Shown here: one piece after another, positions 1-7,729 of the stretch | Layout of the letters: each line of letters opens with the position of its first letter | Numbering within the stretch: position 1 is the stretch's first letter | Origin: JALSJK01 sp964530345 | Lineage (GTDB): Bacteria > Pseudomonadota > Gammaproteobacteria > Methylococcales > Methylomonadaceae | Direction: 5' to 3' | Assembly (NCBI GenBank): GCA_964530345.1 | Contig: CAZGYJ010000075.1 | Coordinates: forward strand, 1-14,318 | DNA: 14,318 bases | Made by a program: the position numbers and the translations under genes | The notes under the pieces: generated by a model | The model's input: only the letters and a program-made list of their open reading frames with translations | Database searches by the model: none | Told to the model about the DNA's origin: nothing

Positions 1-19
1 GAATTTTAAAAGTGTCAGG

Positions 20-471
20 GTACGACCCATTGCCTGTTTGAGAAGGTATTAAGACGAAAGAGACTTGTTTATAGCCTCAATAGTTACTGTACGACCCATT
101 GCCTGTTTGAGAAGGTATTAAGACCCAAGAAAACGACAGCTCAATCAATTCAAAAGCGTACGACCCATTGCCTGTTTGAGAAGGTATTAAGACTTTTTCT
201 TCCTCCCTCGCTTCAAGAACGCTATGAGTACGACCCATTGCCTGTTTGAGAAGGTATTAAGACGCAGAGGACAGGTCGGTAAGGCGACGAATGATTGTAC
301 GACCCATTGCCTGTTTGAGAAGGTATTAAGACCCTCCAGCTTCGCCACATGACGAGACGTATTGGTGTACGACCCAATGCCTGTTTGAGAAGGTATTAAG
401 ACTGCTCTGCCTTGGTGTATTTCTCCTCGTTTCCTGTGCGACCTCTTGCCTTTTTGAGTAATTTTGTAGGC
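20..471 (+). CRISPR. CRISPR array, trailer end, six repeats plus a decayed seventh
   Basis: Six 36-nt direct repeats lie at 20-55, 89-124, 158-193, 228-263, 297-332 and 367-402. Each begins GTACGACCCATTGCC and ends GGTATTAAGAC. The first five are identical and the sixth has one change (T to A at 377). A seventh copy at 436-471 matches at about 25 of 36 positions, best in its first 23 bases. The six unique spacers are 33, 33, 34, 33, 34 and 33 nt (56-88, 125-157, 194-227, 264-296, 333-366, 403-435). Bases 1-19 are probably the end of another spacer, so the array likely continues to the left. Decay at the right end marks the trailer, so the leader should lie to the left and transcription run on the plus strand. 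Within the repeat, TGCCT and AGGTA can pair around an 8-nt loop, with one G-U pair. No cas gene is in the window, so I do not assign a subtype. Confidence 0.97.
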
Positions 472-536
472 CGGGTTAGCGTCAGCGTAACCCGACAACT
501 ATAGAAAATGTTGGGTTACGTTACCGCTATCCCAAC
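466..536. repeat. Inverted pair of REP-like palindromic units (BIME-like)
   Basis: Two related palindromic units face each other. Unit 1 (about 470-497) has a stem formed by CGGGTTA at 472-478 and TAACCCG at 488-494. Unit 2 (about 508-536) has a stem formed by GTTGGG at 510-515 and CCCAAC at 531-536. The reverse complement of unit 1 aligns with unit 2 over about 27 nt, sharing GGGTTACG and CGCTA, so these are two diverged copies of one element in opposite orientation. This is the layout of bacterial REP/BIME elements, which are mobilised by RAYT transposases. No RAYT gene is in the window. The left edge runs directly into the decayed last CRISPR repeat. Confidence 0.7.
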
Positions 537-589
537 CAATACTTTGTTTAAATGTGAAATAAGAGCTAATTTTTTTTCCTATCATTCAT

Positions 590-686
590 AGGGTTGGAAT
601 CTTTTTATTTCTGCCTCAACCAACCTTCTCCCTCTGGGGAAGGCTTTTCAAGACTGTAAAGCTTTAAGCTCTTAATTCATATTTAA
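590..686. repeat. Dispersed intergenic repeat, copy A
   Basis: This segment aligns with 5822-5899. The shared blocks are AGGGTTG, then CTTTTTATTTCT, then GGCTTTTCAAGACT and an AGCTTT-rich stretch ending ATTCATATT. Copy A carries about 17 extra bases (about 613-629) that copy B lacks. In copy A, CCTTC and CCC around 624-633 can pair with GGGGAAGG at 636-643, making a small hairpin. No protein is encoded here. The copy sits about 120 nt upstream of the SNF2 gene. I do not recognise the family. The conservation of two noncoding copies 5.2 kb apart argues for a mobile or structural intergenic element. Confidence 0.75.
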
Positions 687-728
687 CAGAAAAAAATAGG
701 AATAATAAGCTGATTTTTTTGATTGCTT

Positions 729-758
729 TTGCAGCGCCAGTTGCTGATGTGAGATAAT
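729..758 (+). promoter_or_regulatory. Candidate sigma-70 promoter of the SNF2 gene
   Basis: An extended -10 element reads TGAGATAAT at 750-758. Its hexamer GATAAT matches the consensus at five of six positions, and the TG dinucleotide is correctly placed. A weak -35 candidate, TTGCAG, lies at 729-734 with an 18-nt spacer. Transcription would start near 765, leaving a leader of about 40 nt before the coding sequence. This is a match by eye only. The otherwise gene-free stretch 472-802 holds the REP pair, repeat copy A and this site, and nothing else that I can see. Confidence 0.35.
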
Positions 759-802
759 CTTTTGCTCTCATTATTAAAGTTAAAACTTCTCGAAAATTTC
801 TA

Positions 803-3800
803 TTGATGGAAAAAAAGTTACTGGCTCGCTTTGATAAATTATCAACTGGTGAGCAAGATGTTTTACTTGCCTTGTCTGTTATCTATTGTCCAATCGGGCA
901 AACACGGTTACACGATCTTCTTAAAAGCACAGGGTGTGTACAGCCCGCTGTTGCCAACATAATTGCCAGGCCACTACGGCACAAACTGGAAGAGCTGGAA
1001 CTTATTGAAACAACCAATGCGGGCTGGATTTGTGCAAGGGAAATTTCAGAACCATTAATCAAGAAGGCGGTTGCAAAGCCAGGGTTCTTTGAAAAGCTGG
1101 TTCCGGATCTTTTGCGTAATAATTCCCATCTCAGTTATCATTTGATGCACCTGAATTATATTAAACTGTTACGCATCTATTTATATCAACGGAAAGAACA
1201 ACAATTTATTTCATGTCTGAAAAACTTTGAAAGACTATTCCATGACGAATTTCCCGACGCTTTAGAAGATATAGTGTTCACTCATTTTGATCGTGAGTGG
1301 TTTGATGCCTTGCCGGTTGGTATGCGCCTTTCAATTTTGCAATCTTATCAGACAGTCAAAATACCCACACTTGAAGATTGTCATTTTCAGTATCAATTGA
1401 TGAATGAAATTGTGTCCAGGCAGCCTGATAACATGCCCAGGGAATTTGTTCATCAGTATGTCAAGATACACTTGTTGCGAGGCGACCTTGAAGGTCTTGA
1501 AGATTTGCTGGAGCAGGATGATTCGGAACAAGGTTTGATTTTGCTGGGTGTTTTACGTTTTATGCAAAATCGTCATGAAGAGACCTGGTTGATTTACGAA
1601 ACAGTATTAAAACTCATCAAAAAACGAACCCGTAAACGAAATGTTTTTATACCCGGTATTCTCGGACATATTCTGAATTTGTCACTGCTCTATAATCAAA
1701 AACAGGATAATTTGATTACCCTTAGAAAGCAATTAAAAATTTCGACAAAAAATCAAGAGGCGTCAAGTGAGTGTCATCTGGCAGAAGCAAGATTATTGAT
1801 TGGCCTGGATGTTCATGAGTCAATAAAAAAAGCGCAGGATGGAGAGTGTTACTTGCTGTTTCGGTATTACAACCTTGCTTATGACCAGTTATTAAATTTG
1901 TTATTGCTGTACTGGCTAGGTGAAATTGAAATGATTAAAGAGGACACCGAAAGTTTCGAAGATTTAAAAAATTTTTGTCTGGAAGCTGATAAAAAAGATT
2001 ATTTCTGGTTCGCTGCGGTTTCTTCATCCTTATTGATCCGGTTATCGGTCGCTGACAAAAAAATCGAGAAAATTGCTGAAAAATACAGCCAGTCTCCTTT
2101 CATAGCTATTTTGGATTTGTTGCCTCATCTGGAAAATTGGCATCGTTCCCTGAATGCCTTGTCCCGAATTGGAAAGCGGGGAGCAGGGGAGAAAAATAAT
2201 TTATCAGGCGATCAGAACTCAAGGTTAATCTGGACAGCCAGGACGATTGGAGATCATGGAATTAGTTTGACCGCCAAAGAACAACGATTAGGAAAAAATG
2301 GTCGATGGACACGGGGACGGCCGGTTGCTCTCAAGCGTTTGCATGATGAAAACGACAGCTTTCCGTATTTGACCGAGCATGATCGTCGTATTTGTCGTTG
2401 TATTGAAACGAAATATGAATACGGCTATTCCGGTTATCGGCCACGAGAAATTTTCCAGTTAAATGACAGAGCTATTTTTGAAGCGATTGGTCATCCTCAT
2501 ATTTTCTGGGAGGACGCTCCACAGTACAACAAGCCGGTTTCTGTGACCAAATCTCAAATCCAGCTGGCGGTGTCCGAGCAACAGGATAAATTGCTGATTG
2601 CTTTGACGCCTTATCCTTATCAATCAGATGTCGTTGCGGAAAAAACTGCCAATGATGATATCGTTGTTTATCAGGTGGAGCCTGAGCACCACCAGGTTGC
2701 TGATATTTTGGGACCGGAAGGTTTGCTGGTACCCAAAAAAGCCAAGCAGCAGGTGATTGATTCAATCTCGGCGATTGCATCAATGCTGACTGTTCATTCA
2801 GACATCGGCGGTCAGTCCAGTTTGGCAGAGATGGTGGAAGCAGACAGCAGGCTGCATATTCACCTACAACCCATTGGAGATGGGATTCAGATTGAAATTT
2901 TTGTTCAGCCTTTTACTGATGGCGGGCCAGTTTATAAACCTGGCGTTGGCGGATCAACAGTACTGGCTGAAATCAATGATAAACAGTTACAAACCAGTCG
3001 TAATTTTGATCTTGAGCAACAATATCTGGAACAGGTTTTGGAGTCTTGTCCGGCGCTTTACCATGTTACTGATGCCCGATGGCAGTTGGATGATGCGGAA
3101 ATGGCGCTGGAAGCCTTGTTGCAACTGCAAGGTTTAGGGGATTTTGCGGTGCTGGAATGGCCCAAGGGCAAGGCGATCAGGGTCAGCAGAGAAACCGGAT
3201 TTTCCCAGGTACAGTTTAATGTGCGCAAGGAAAAAGACTGGTTTAGTGTTTCTGGTGAGATAAAGATTGATGATAGTCAGATTTTGGAAATGCAAAATCT
3301 GATCGGTTTATTGAGCGCTTCCCCGGGGCGATTTCTGAAGCTTGATGATGGGCAAATCATCGCGCTTACCCAGGAATTACGACAAAGACTGGATGATTTA
3401 TCCGGATTGGGCGAAATAAATGGCAAGGATTTTCGTTTCCATGCTTTGGCGGCTCAAGCGCTGGATGACATTACTGAAGGCATGAATGTCAAGGCTGGCA
3501 AGCATTGGCGTGAACAATTGAAAAAATTGGCGCTGGCAAAAGATTTTGAGCCTGAAGTCCCTTCTACCTTGCAGGGAGAGTTACGCGATTATCAATTACA
3601 AGGCTACCAATGGATGGCAAAATTAGCTCATCTGGGAGCCGGGGCCTGTCTGGCTGATGATATGGGTTTGGGGAAAACCATTCAATCTTTGGCTTTGATG
3701 TTATTACGGGCAGAACATGGTCCGACGCTTATTTTGGCGCCGACATCGGTTTGTAATAATTGGCTGGAAGAAATTCAACGCTTTGCGCCAACACTCAATG

Positions 3801-4963
3801 CCTATTATTTTGGCAAAGGTGATCGTCAGCAAACACTCGATCAGGCAGATGCCTTTGATGTGATTGTTTGCAGTTACGGATTATTACAAACTGAGGCGGA
3901 AAAGCTGATTGAAAAACAATGGCACACTATTGTTGCGGATGAAGCCCAGGCGATAAAAAATCCACAAACCCAACGATCCAAGGCGGCTATGTCGTTGCAG
4001 GGAGATTTTAAATTAATCACCACTGGCACCCCGATTGAAAATCATTTAGGGGAATTATGGAATTTGTTTAATTTTATTAATCCCGGGTTACTGGGATCAA
4101 TAAAAAAGTTCAACGAGCGCTTTGCCCAGCAAATTGAAAATCAAAAAGATTATGGAACCCAGCAACGCCTGAAAAAATTGATCCAGCCTTTTATTTTAAG
4201 GCGTCTGAAAAATGATGTGCTAACAGAACTGCCAGCCCGAACTGAAATAACTTTACATATTGAACTGAGCGCTGAAGAACGTACCCTGTATGAAGCATTA
4301 CGCCAACACGCCATGCAGACCATGGAAGAAGTTCAGCAGCAAGCAGCGCCACCAGGACAAAAACATCTTCAGGTATTGGCGGAAATTATGAAACTGCGCA
4401 GAGCATGTTGTCATCCCCGACTGATTATGGAGGAAACCGATATCAGCAGCTCCAAACTGCAAGCTTTTGACGAGCTGGTTGAAGAACTCATTGCCAATCG
4501 CCACAAAGCTTTGGTATTCAGTCAATTTGTCTCACATTTAGCTTTGATTCGCGAATTACTGGATAAAAAAGGCATCAGCTATCAATATCTGGATGGTTCG
4601 ACCTCCATGAAAAAAAGGAAGACAGCGGTTAACGCATTTCAATCGGGTGAAGGCGATGTTTTTTTAATCAGTTTGAAAGCAGGCGGCGCCGGACTTAATT
4701 TGACTGCGGCTGATTATGTTGTACACATGGACCCCTGGTGGAATCCTGCCGTGGAAGATCAGGCTTCTGACCGAGCGCATCGGATCGGCCAAAAAAGACC
4801 TGTTACCATTTATCGTTTGGTTGCCAAAGATACTATCGAAGACAAAATTGTTGATTTACATCGACACAAACGCGATTTGGCAAATAGCTTGCTGGAGGGC
4901 GGCGATGTCAGCGGCAAAATGTCAGTCGAAGATATGCTTGATTTGATTCGGGAAATAGATTGA
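803..4963 (+). CDS. SNF2/Rad54-family DNA-dependent ATPase with a very large N-terminal region
   Basis: SNF2-family proteins are double-stranded-DNA translocases that use ATP to remodel protein-DNA complexes. The C-terminal motor is complete. An entry motif (LRDYQLQGYQW) leads to Walker A GLGKT at residues 955-959, then Walker B DEAQ at 1046-1049, TTGTPIENH (motif III), and the helicase C-lobe with DQASDRAHRIGQ at 1319-1330. All motifs look intact, so the protein should be active. About 900 residues precede the motor. Residues 1-90 read like a winged-helix domain, about 100-480 look like an alpha-helical solenoid, and about 530-880 are mixed alpha/beta ending in a module typical of bacterial SNF2 proteins (KDWFSVSGEIKIDD). 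At 1386 residues it is long for the family. The start may be TTG at 803 or, more likely, ATG at 806; neither has a clear ribosome binding site. The stop lies 10 nt from the stop of the converging gene. Its role in this cell is unknown: repair, transcription recycling and defence are all possible. Confidence 0.93.
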   Translation: MMEKKLLARFDKLSTGEQDVLLALSVIYCPIGQTRLHDLLKSTGCVQPAVANIIARPLRHKLEELELIETTNAGWICAREISEPLIKKAVAKPGFFEKLVPDLLRNNSHLSYHLMHLNYIKLLRIYLYQRKEQQFISCLKNFERLFHDEFPDALEDIVFTHFDREWFDALPVGMRLSILQSYQTVKIPTLEDCHFQYQLMNEIVSRQPDNMPREFVHQYVKIHLLRGDLEGLEDLLEQDDSEQGLILLGVLRFMQNRHEETWLIYETVLKLIKKRTRKRNVFIPGILGHILNLSLLYNQKQDNLITLRKQLKISTKNQEASSECHLAEARLLIGLDVHESIKKAQDGECYLLFRYYNLAYDQLLNLLLLYWLGEIEMIKEDTESFEDLKNFCLEADKKDYFWFAAVSSSLLIRLSVADKKIEKIAEKYSQSPFIAILDLLPHLENWHRSLNALSRIGKRGAGEKNNLSGDQNSRLIWTARTIGDHGISLTAKEQRLGKNGRWTRGRPVALKRLHDENDSFPYLTEHDRRICRCIETKYEYGYSGYRPREIFQLNDRAIFEAIGHPHIFWEDAPQYNKPVSVTKSQIQLAVSEQQDKLLIALTPYPYQSDVVAEKTANDDIVVYQVEPEHHQVADILGPEGLLVPKKAKQQVIDSISAIASMLTVHSDIGGQSSLAEMVEADSRLHIHLQPIGDGIQIEIFVQPFTDGGPVYKPGVGGSTVLAEINDKQLQTSRNFDLEQQYLEQVLESCPALYHVTDARWQLDDAEMALEALLQLQGLGDFAVLEWPKGKAIRVSRETGFSQVQFNVRKEKDWFSVSGEIKIDDSQILEMQNLIGLLSASPGRFLKLDDGQIIALTQELRQRLDDLSGLGEINGKDFRFHALAAQALDDITEGMNVKAGKHWREQLKKLALAKDFEPEVPSTLQGELRDYQLQGYQWMAKLAHLGAGACLADDMGLGKTIQSLALMLLRAEHGPTLILAPTSVCNNWLEEIQRFAPTLNAYYFGKGDRQQTLDQADAFDVIVCSYGLLQTEAEKLIEKQWHTIVADEAQAIKNPQTQRSKAAMSLQGDFKLITTGTPIENHLGELWNLFNFINPGLLGSIKKFNERFAQQIENQKDYGTQQRLKKLIQPFILRRLKNDVLTELPARTEITLHIELSAEERTLYEALRQHAMQTMEEVQQQAAPPGQKHLQVLAEIMKLRRACCHPRLIMEETDISSSKLQAFDELVEELIANRHKALVFSQFVSHLALIRELLDKKGISYQYLDGSTSMKKRKTAVNAFQSGEGDVFLISLKAGGAGLNLTAADYVVHMDPWWNPAVEDQASDRAHRIGQKRPVTIYRLVAKDTIEDKIVDLHRHKRDLANSLLEGGDVSGKMSVEDMLDLIREID

Positions 4964-4973
4964 TAAATCGTAT

Positions 4974-5774
4974 TTAACGAATGGTCTTTTTAAAAATCTC
5001 CCGGTTATGTTTTTTAAAATCCCGAATAAAGCCGGGAAATTCGATCTGATACTGATTTTTCAGGTGTTCGGCCCGGGATTTTAATTGCTTGAGGGTGATT
5101 TGCGGCATTTTTTCGGAAAAAGCAAAAGCAATGACATTGCCTCTTTTTCTGACAGGTAAAAAAAGTACCCGCCAGTCAAAACTTCGGCCAAGATACCAGG
5201 CAATTTCCTCGAACAAGGATTTATCGGTACTCCAAAGATTAACGATTAAAATGCCATCATCGGTTAACAAACTTTTACAGTCATCAAAAAATGCTTGTTG
5301 CTTGACCGGTTCCGCCAGGCCTTCCTGATCGAATGCATCGACAATCAACAGGTCGTGGTGATCAATCTGTTTTCGAGCCTGTTTTCGGATATATTGACCG
5401 CCATCGTCAATAACGATTTTTAATCTCGGATCCAGTGGTAAACCAAAATGGCTTCTGGCTATTTTGACCACAGTTTTTCGATACTCAACCGCTTTAATGC
5501 GGCATTCAGGGAAATGGTATAAATAATATTTTGTTAGAATACCGCCGCCCAGGCCAATCATTAACAGTTTATCAGGGTTATCCTTGAAAAGCTGCCAGGC
5601 CATCATGGCTCTGGCATAGGGCGAATATAAGCGGTTCGGTTCATCAACCAGCATACTGCTTTGTTTTGGACTGGAGCCAAAATGCAGGGAGCGAACCCCT
5701 TTTTCTTCAATGACCTCCAGAATGCCTTGTTCATCCTGACTTTGGTGGACTAATAAACCGTTATATTTGTACAT
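4974..5774 (-). CDS. Spermidine-synthase-like (polyamine aminopropyltransferase fold) protein
   Basis: The product (266 residues from ATG at 5774) has a Rossmann fold of the spermidine synthase/SAM-methyltransferase type. Visible motifs are GLGGG at 74-78 (glycine-rich loop), E97 after the second strand (expected to bind the ribose of the cofactor), DD at 123-124, and DAFD at 146-149 where true synthases have DSTD-like sequences. Both aspartates of that last motif are kept. The N-terminal beta region is short (about 60 residues), and no S-adenosylmethionine decarboxylase gene is nearby, so genuine spermidine synthesis is uncertain. An in-frame ATG at 5894 would add 40 residues. That extension lies over a noncoding dispersed repeat and a dyad and reads as low-quality protein, so I reject it. 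No strong ribosome binding site precedes 5774. The gene is divergent from the dinF-like gene and convergent with the SNF2 gene. It could instead be a methyltransferase. Confidence 0.8.
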   Translation of the reverse strand: MYKYNGLLVHQSQDEQGILEVIEEKGVRSLHFGSSPKQSSMLVDEPNRLYSPYARAMMAWQLFKDNPDKLLMIGLGGGILTKYYLYHFPECRIKAVEYRKTVVKIARSHFGLPLDPRLKIVIDDGGQYIRKQARKQIDHHDLLIVDAFDQEGLAEPVKQQAFFDDCKSLLTDDGILIVNLWSTDKSLFEEIAWYLGRSFDWRVLFLPVRKRGNVIAFAFSEKMPQITLKQLKSRAEHLKNQYQIEFPGFIRDFKKHNREIFKKTIR

Positions 5775-5808
5775 GTGATAAATTCTAATCGAACATTCAA
5801 GCCCAGTC

Positions 5809-5826
5809 ACCCTGTTTGAACAGGGT
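5809..5826. promoter_or_regulatory. Perfect 8+2+8 dyad in a divergent intergenic region
   Basis: ACCCTGTT (5809-5816) and AACAGGGT (5819-5826) are exact inverted complements separated by two bases. The dyad lies 35 nt upstream of the start chosen for the spermidine-synthase-like gene and about 105 nt upstream of the dinF-like gene. It could be an operator for a dimeric regulator, or a small hairpin belonging to the adjacent repeat. Copy A of that repeat does not have it. Confidence 0.4.
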
Positions 5827-5899
5827 TGAGAGCTTTTTATTTCTCCCTTTGGAGAAGGCTTTTCAAGACTTTGAAGCTTTAGCTCAAAATTCATATTAA
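5822..5899. repeat. Dispersed intergenic repeat, copy B
   Basis: This copy aligns with 590-686 apart from a deletion of about 17 nt. It lies immediately upstream of the dinF-like gene, and its right end is 31 nt from that start codon. A possible weak promoter, TTGAAG at 5871-5876 and TATTAA at 5894-5899 with a 17-nt spacer, would fall inside the repeat. On the minus strand, the repeat supplies the dubious extra N-terminal codons of the spermidine-synthase-like gene. Confidence 0.75.
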
Positions 5900-5930
5900 A
5901 ATTCTACGTTCCTAACAATTCAAAGTATAG

Positions 5931-7232
5931 ATGTTTAATCATCGACAAACCTGGCAACTCGCCTTACCCATGATTATTGCGAATATTTCCACGCCGGTTT
6001 TGGGCTTGGTGGATACCGCGATGATGGGGCATTTGTCATCCCCTTTGTATCTTGGCGCTGTTGCAATCGGCGGGATGATTTTTGATTTTCTTTTTTGGGG
6101 CTTCGGGTTTTTGCGCATGGGAACCACTGGATTGACGGCTCAGGCATTTGGCCAGAATAATGTGCCTGAAATAAGAGCCATACTATGGCGGGCTTTGTTA
6201 ATCAGCGGGCTGATCAGTTTTCTGATTTTGCTTTCTCAAAAAGTTATTGGGCAGTTTGGTTTTTTTCTTATCCAAAGTAGTCCGGAAATTGAAAATCTGG
6301 GATTGCAATATTTTGATATCCGAATATGGAGCGCACCTGCCACACTTAGTTTATATGCAATCTCGGGCTGGCTTTTGGGTTTGCAGAATGTAAAAGCGCC
6401 ACTAGCCATAGTGATTACCACGAATCTTGGCAATATCGCGCTGGATTTGCTGTTTGTGGTTAAATTCAAATGGGCTGTTGAAGGCGTCGCATTGGCTTCC
6501 GTTTGTGCTGAATATATCGGACTGGTTTTAGCCATTATTTTGTTGTTGAGGAATAAGCAATTCTTGATGCGTAGACCGGTTTGGCCGGAAGTTTTTCAGT
6601 TTAAAAAATTAAAAGCCATGCTGTATATTAATCAGAATCTGTTTATCAGAACTTTATGCCTGATTTTTGCGTTTGCTTTTTTTACCACACAAAGTGCACG
6701 ATTTGGCGAAATTATTCTTGCTGCCAACACAGTGTTGCTGCATTTTCAGACTTTTCTGGCCTATACTCTGGACGGCCTGGCCAACGCAGCGGAAGTCCTT
6801 ACTGGCAGGGCAATCGGCAAGAAAAATAAACTGTTGCTGAAACAAGCCGTGTTGACCACGGGATTTTGGTCGTTACTGATCGCTATTGTTTTTTCAACGA
6901 TTTATTTTTTCTTTGGCAAGGACATTATCAACTTGCTGACAAATCTGCAATCAGTCGGAAACACAGCTCTGGAGTATCTTCCCTGGCTTCTGGCATTGCC
7001 ATTGATTTCTTTCCTGAGTTTTTTATTTGACGGGATTTTTGTTGGAGCAACATTGTCGAAGCAAATGCGCGATATTATGGTTTTTTCAGTACTCGGCTGC
7101 TATTTACCTGTTTATTATTTTAATTTGTCCTTGCAAAATCATGGTTTATGGCTGGCTTTTACTTGTTTTATGGTCATCAGGAGTTTGTTAATGACTGTAT
7201 TATTCTTGAAAAAATACAAAAAGTTATGCTGA
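5931..7232 (+). CDS. dinF: MATE-family efflux transporter, DinF type
   Basis: This is a 433-residue hydrophobic protein with about 12 membrane helices, close to the usual DinF length of about 440-460. The N-terminal signature (ALPMIIANIS, then GLVDTAMMGHL) is characteristic of the DinF branch of MATE transporters. These inner-membrane antiporters export cationic or oxidised small molecules using a proton or sodium gradient. Asp28, in the first helix, occupies the place of the functional aspartate described for DinF-like transporters; this equivalence is inferred. The ATG at 5931 has no convincing ribosome binding site but is the only start before the first helix. The gene is divergent from the spermidine-synthase-like gene. 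No LexA-type operator was evident upstream, unlike the SOS-regulated dinF of E. coli. The substrate cannot be told from the sequence. Confidence 0.9.
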   Translation: MFNHRQTWQLALPMIIANISTPVLGLVDTAMMGHLSSPLYLGAVAIGGMIFDFLFWGFGFLRMGTTGLTAQAFGQNNVPEIRAILWRALLISGLISFLILLSQKVIGQFGFFLIQSSPEIENLGLQYFDIRIWSAPATLSLYAISGWLLGLQNVKAPLAIVITTNLGNIALDLLFVVKFKWAVEGVALASVCAEYIGLVLAIILLLRNKQFLMRRPVWPEVFQFKKLKAMLYINQNLFIRTLCLIFAFAFFTTQSARFGEIILAANTVLLHFQTFLAYTLDGLANAAEVLTGRAIGKKNKLLLKQAVLTTGFWSLLIAIVFSTIYFFFGKDIINLLTNLQSVGNTALEYLPWLLALPLISFLSFLFDGIFVGATLSKQMRDIMVFSVLGCYLPVYYFNLSLQNHGLWLAFTCFMVIRSLLMTVLFLKKYKKLC

Positions 7233-7336
7233 ATATTTAATCATTCGGGAAGAAGCCACACGTTGCCGGATTTATTGTCCAATACCCTCAGATCGCGTAA
7301 AATTGCTGTTTATTTCTGTTCTCACCGGAGAGTTCT

Positions 7337-7708
7337 ATGAGAAAGTATCTGTTACTGATTTTTTTTGCTGTTTCCTTACAGGCTTTGGCTGCCGATAAAT
7401 CAGGAGAGGAGTGGCAGGCGACAACCCTGACGGATGAAACCATTGCCAATATCCAGAAGTCAAAATATAAATATATGACATGTATTACCAATGAAGTCAA
7501 AAAACGCTTAAAGGTGAAAATGGACACCAGAAAGCTGACTGATGAAATTTTGAAACAATGCGAAAAATCCCTGGCCAATGTGCGCGAAACTTTTATAAAG
7601 GAAAAAGTGCCAGAGAAAAGCGCTGATCGTTATATGAAAATGACCCGAACCCAAACAGCGCGTAAGGTATTGAAAGAAATGATGCTGATTGCTGCATCAA
7701 GAAAATAA
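7337..7708 (+). CDS. Small exported protein of unknown function
   Basis: The product has 123 residues. A Sec signal peptide is clear: a basic start (MRK), a hydrophobic core at residues 4-14, and an AxA site at 16-18. That leaves a mature periplasmic protein of about 105 residues. The mature part is rich in lysine and predicted helical, with two cysteines (C49, C75) that could form a disulfide. I do not recognise the family. A good ribosome binding site (GGAGAG, 7327-7332) precedes the ATG. The stop is 21 nt from the DUF2760 start, so the gene is probably the first of the Hsp70 operon, though its location across the membrane would separate it from cytoplasmic chaperones. The gap 7233-7336 upstream should hold the operon promoter, but I could not identify one with confidence. 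Confidence 0.8.
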   Translation: MRKYLLLIFFAVSLQALAADKSGEEWQATTLTDETIANIQKSKYKYMTCITNEVKKRLKVKMDTRKLTDEILKQCEKSLANVRETFIKEKVPEKSADRYMKMTRTQTARKVLKEMMLIAASRK

Positions 7709-7729
7709 TAATTAACAACAGGATGGCCA

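Noticed and set aside
187..498. A minus-strand open frame of 103 codons across the CRISPR array
   Set aside because: It is made of translated repeats and spacers, with the same peptide block recurring, and has no protein character.
2348..2360. A 13-nt identity between spacer 2 (around 128-140) and the SNF2 coding sequence (GAAAACGACAGCT)
   Set aside because: The match covers well under half of the spacer and could arise by chance. It is not evidence for self-targeting.
803..4963. Calling the SNF2 gene part of a DISARM system
   Set aside because: None of the other DISARM genes (methylase, phospholipase-D-like or DUF1998 proteins) is visible in the window.
5809..5826. Resemblance of the dyad to the CRISPR repeat core (shared CCTGTTTGA)
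   Set aside because: Only nine bases are shared and the flanks differ, so this is taken as coincidence and not as a stray repeat or anti-repeat.
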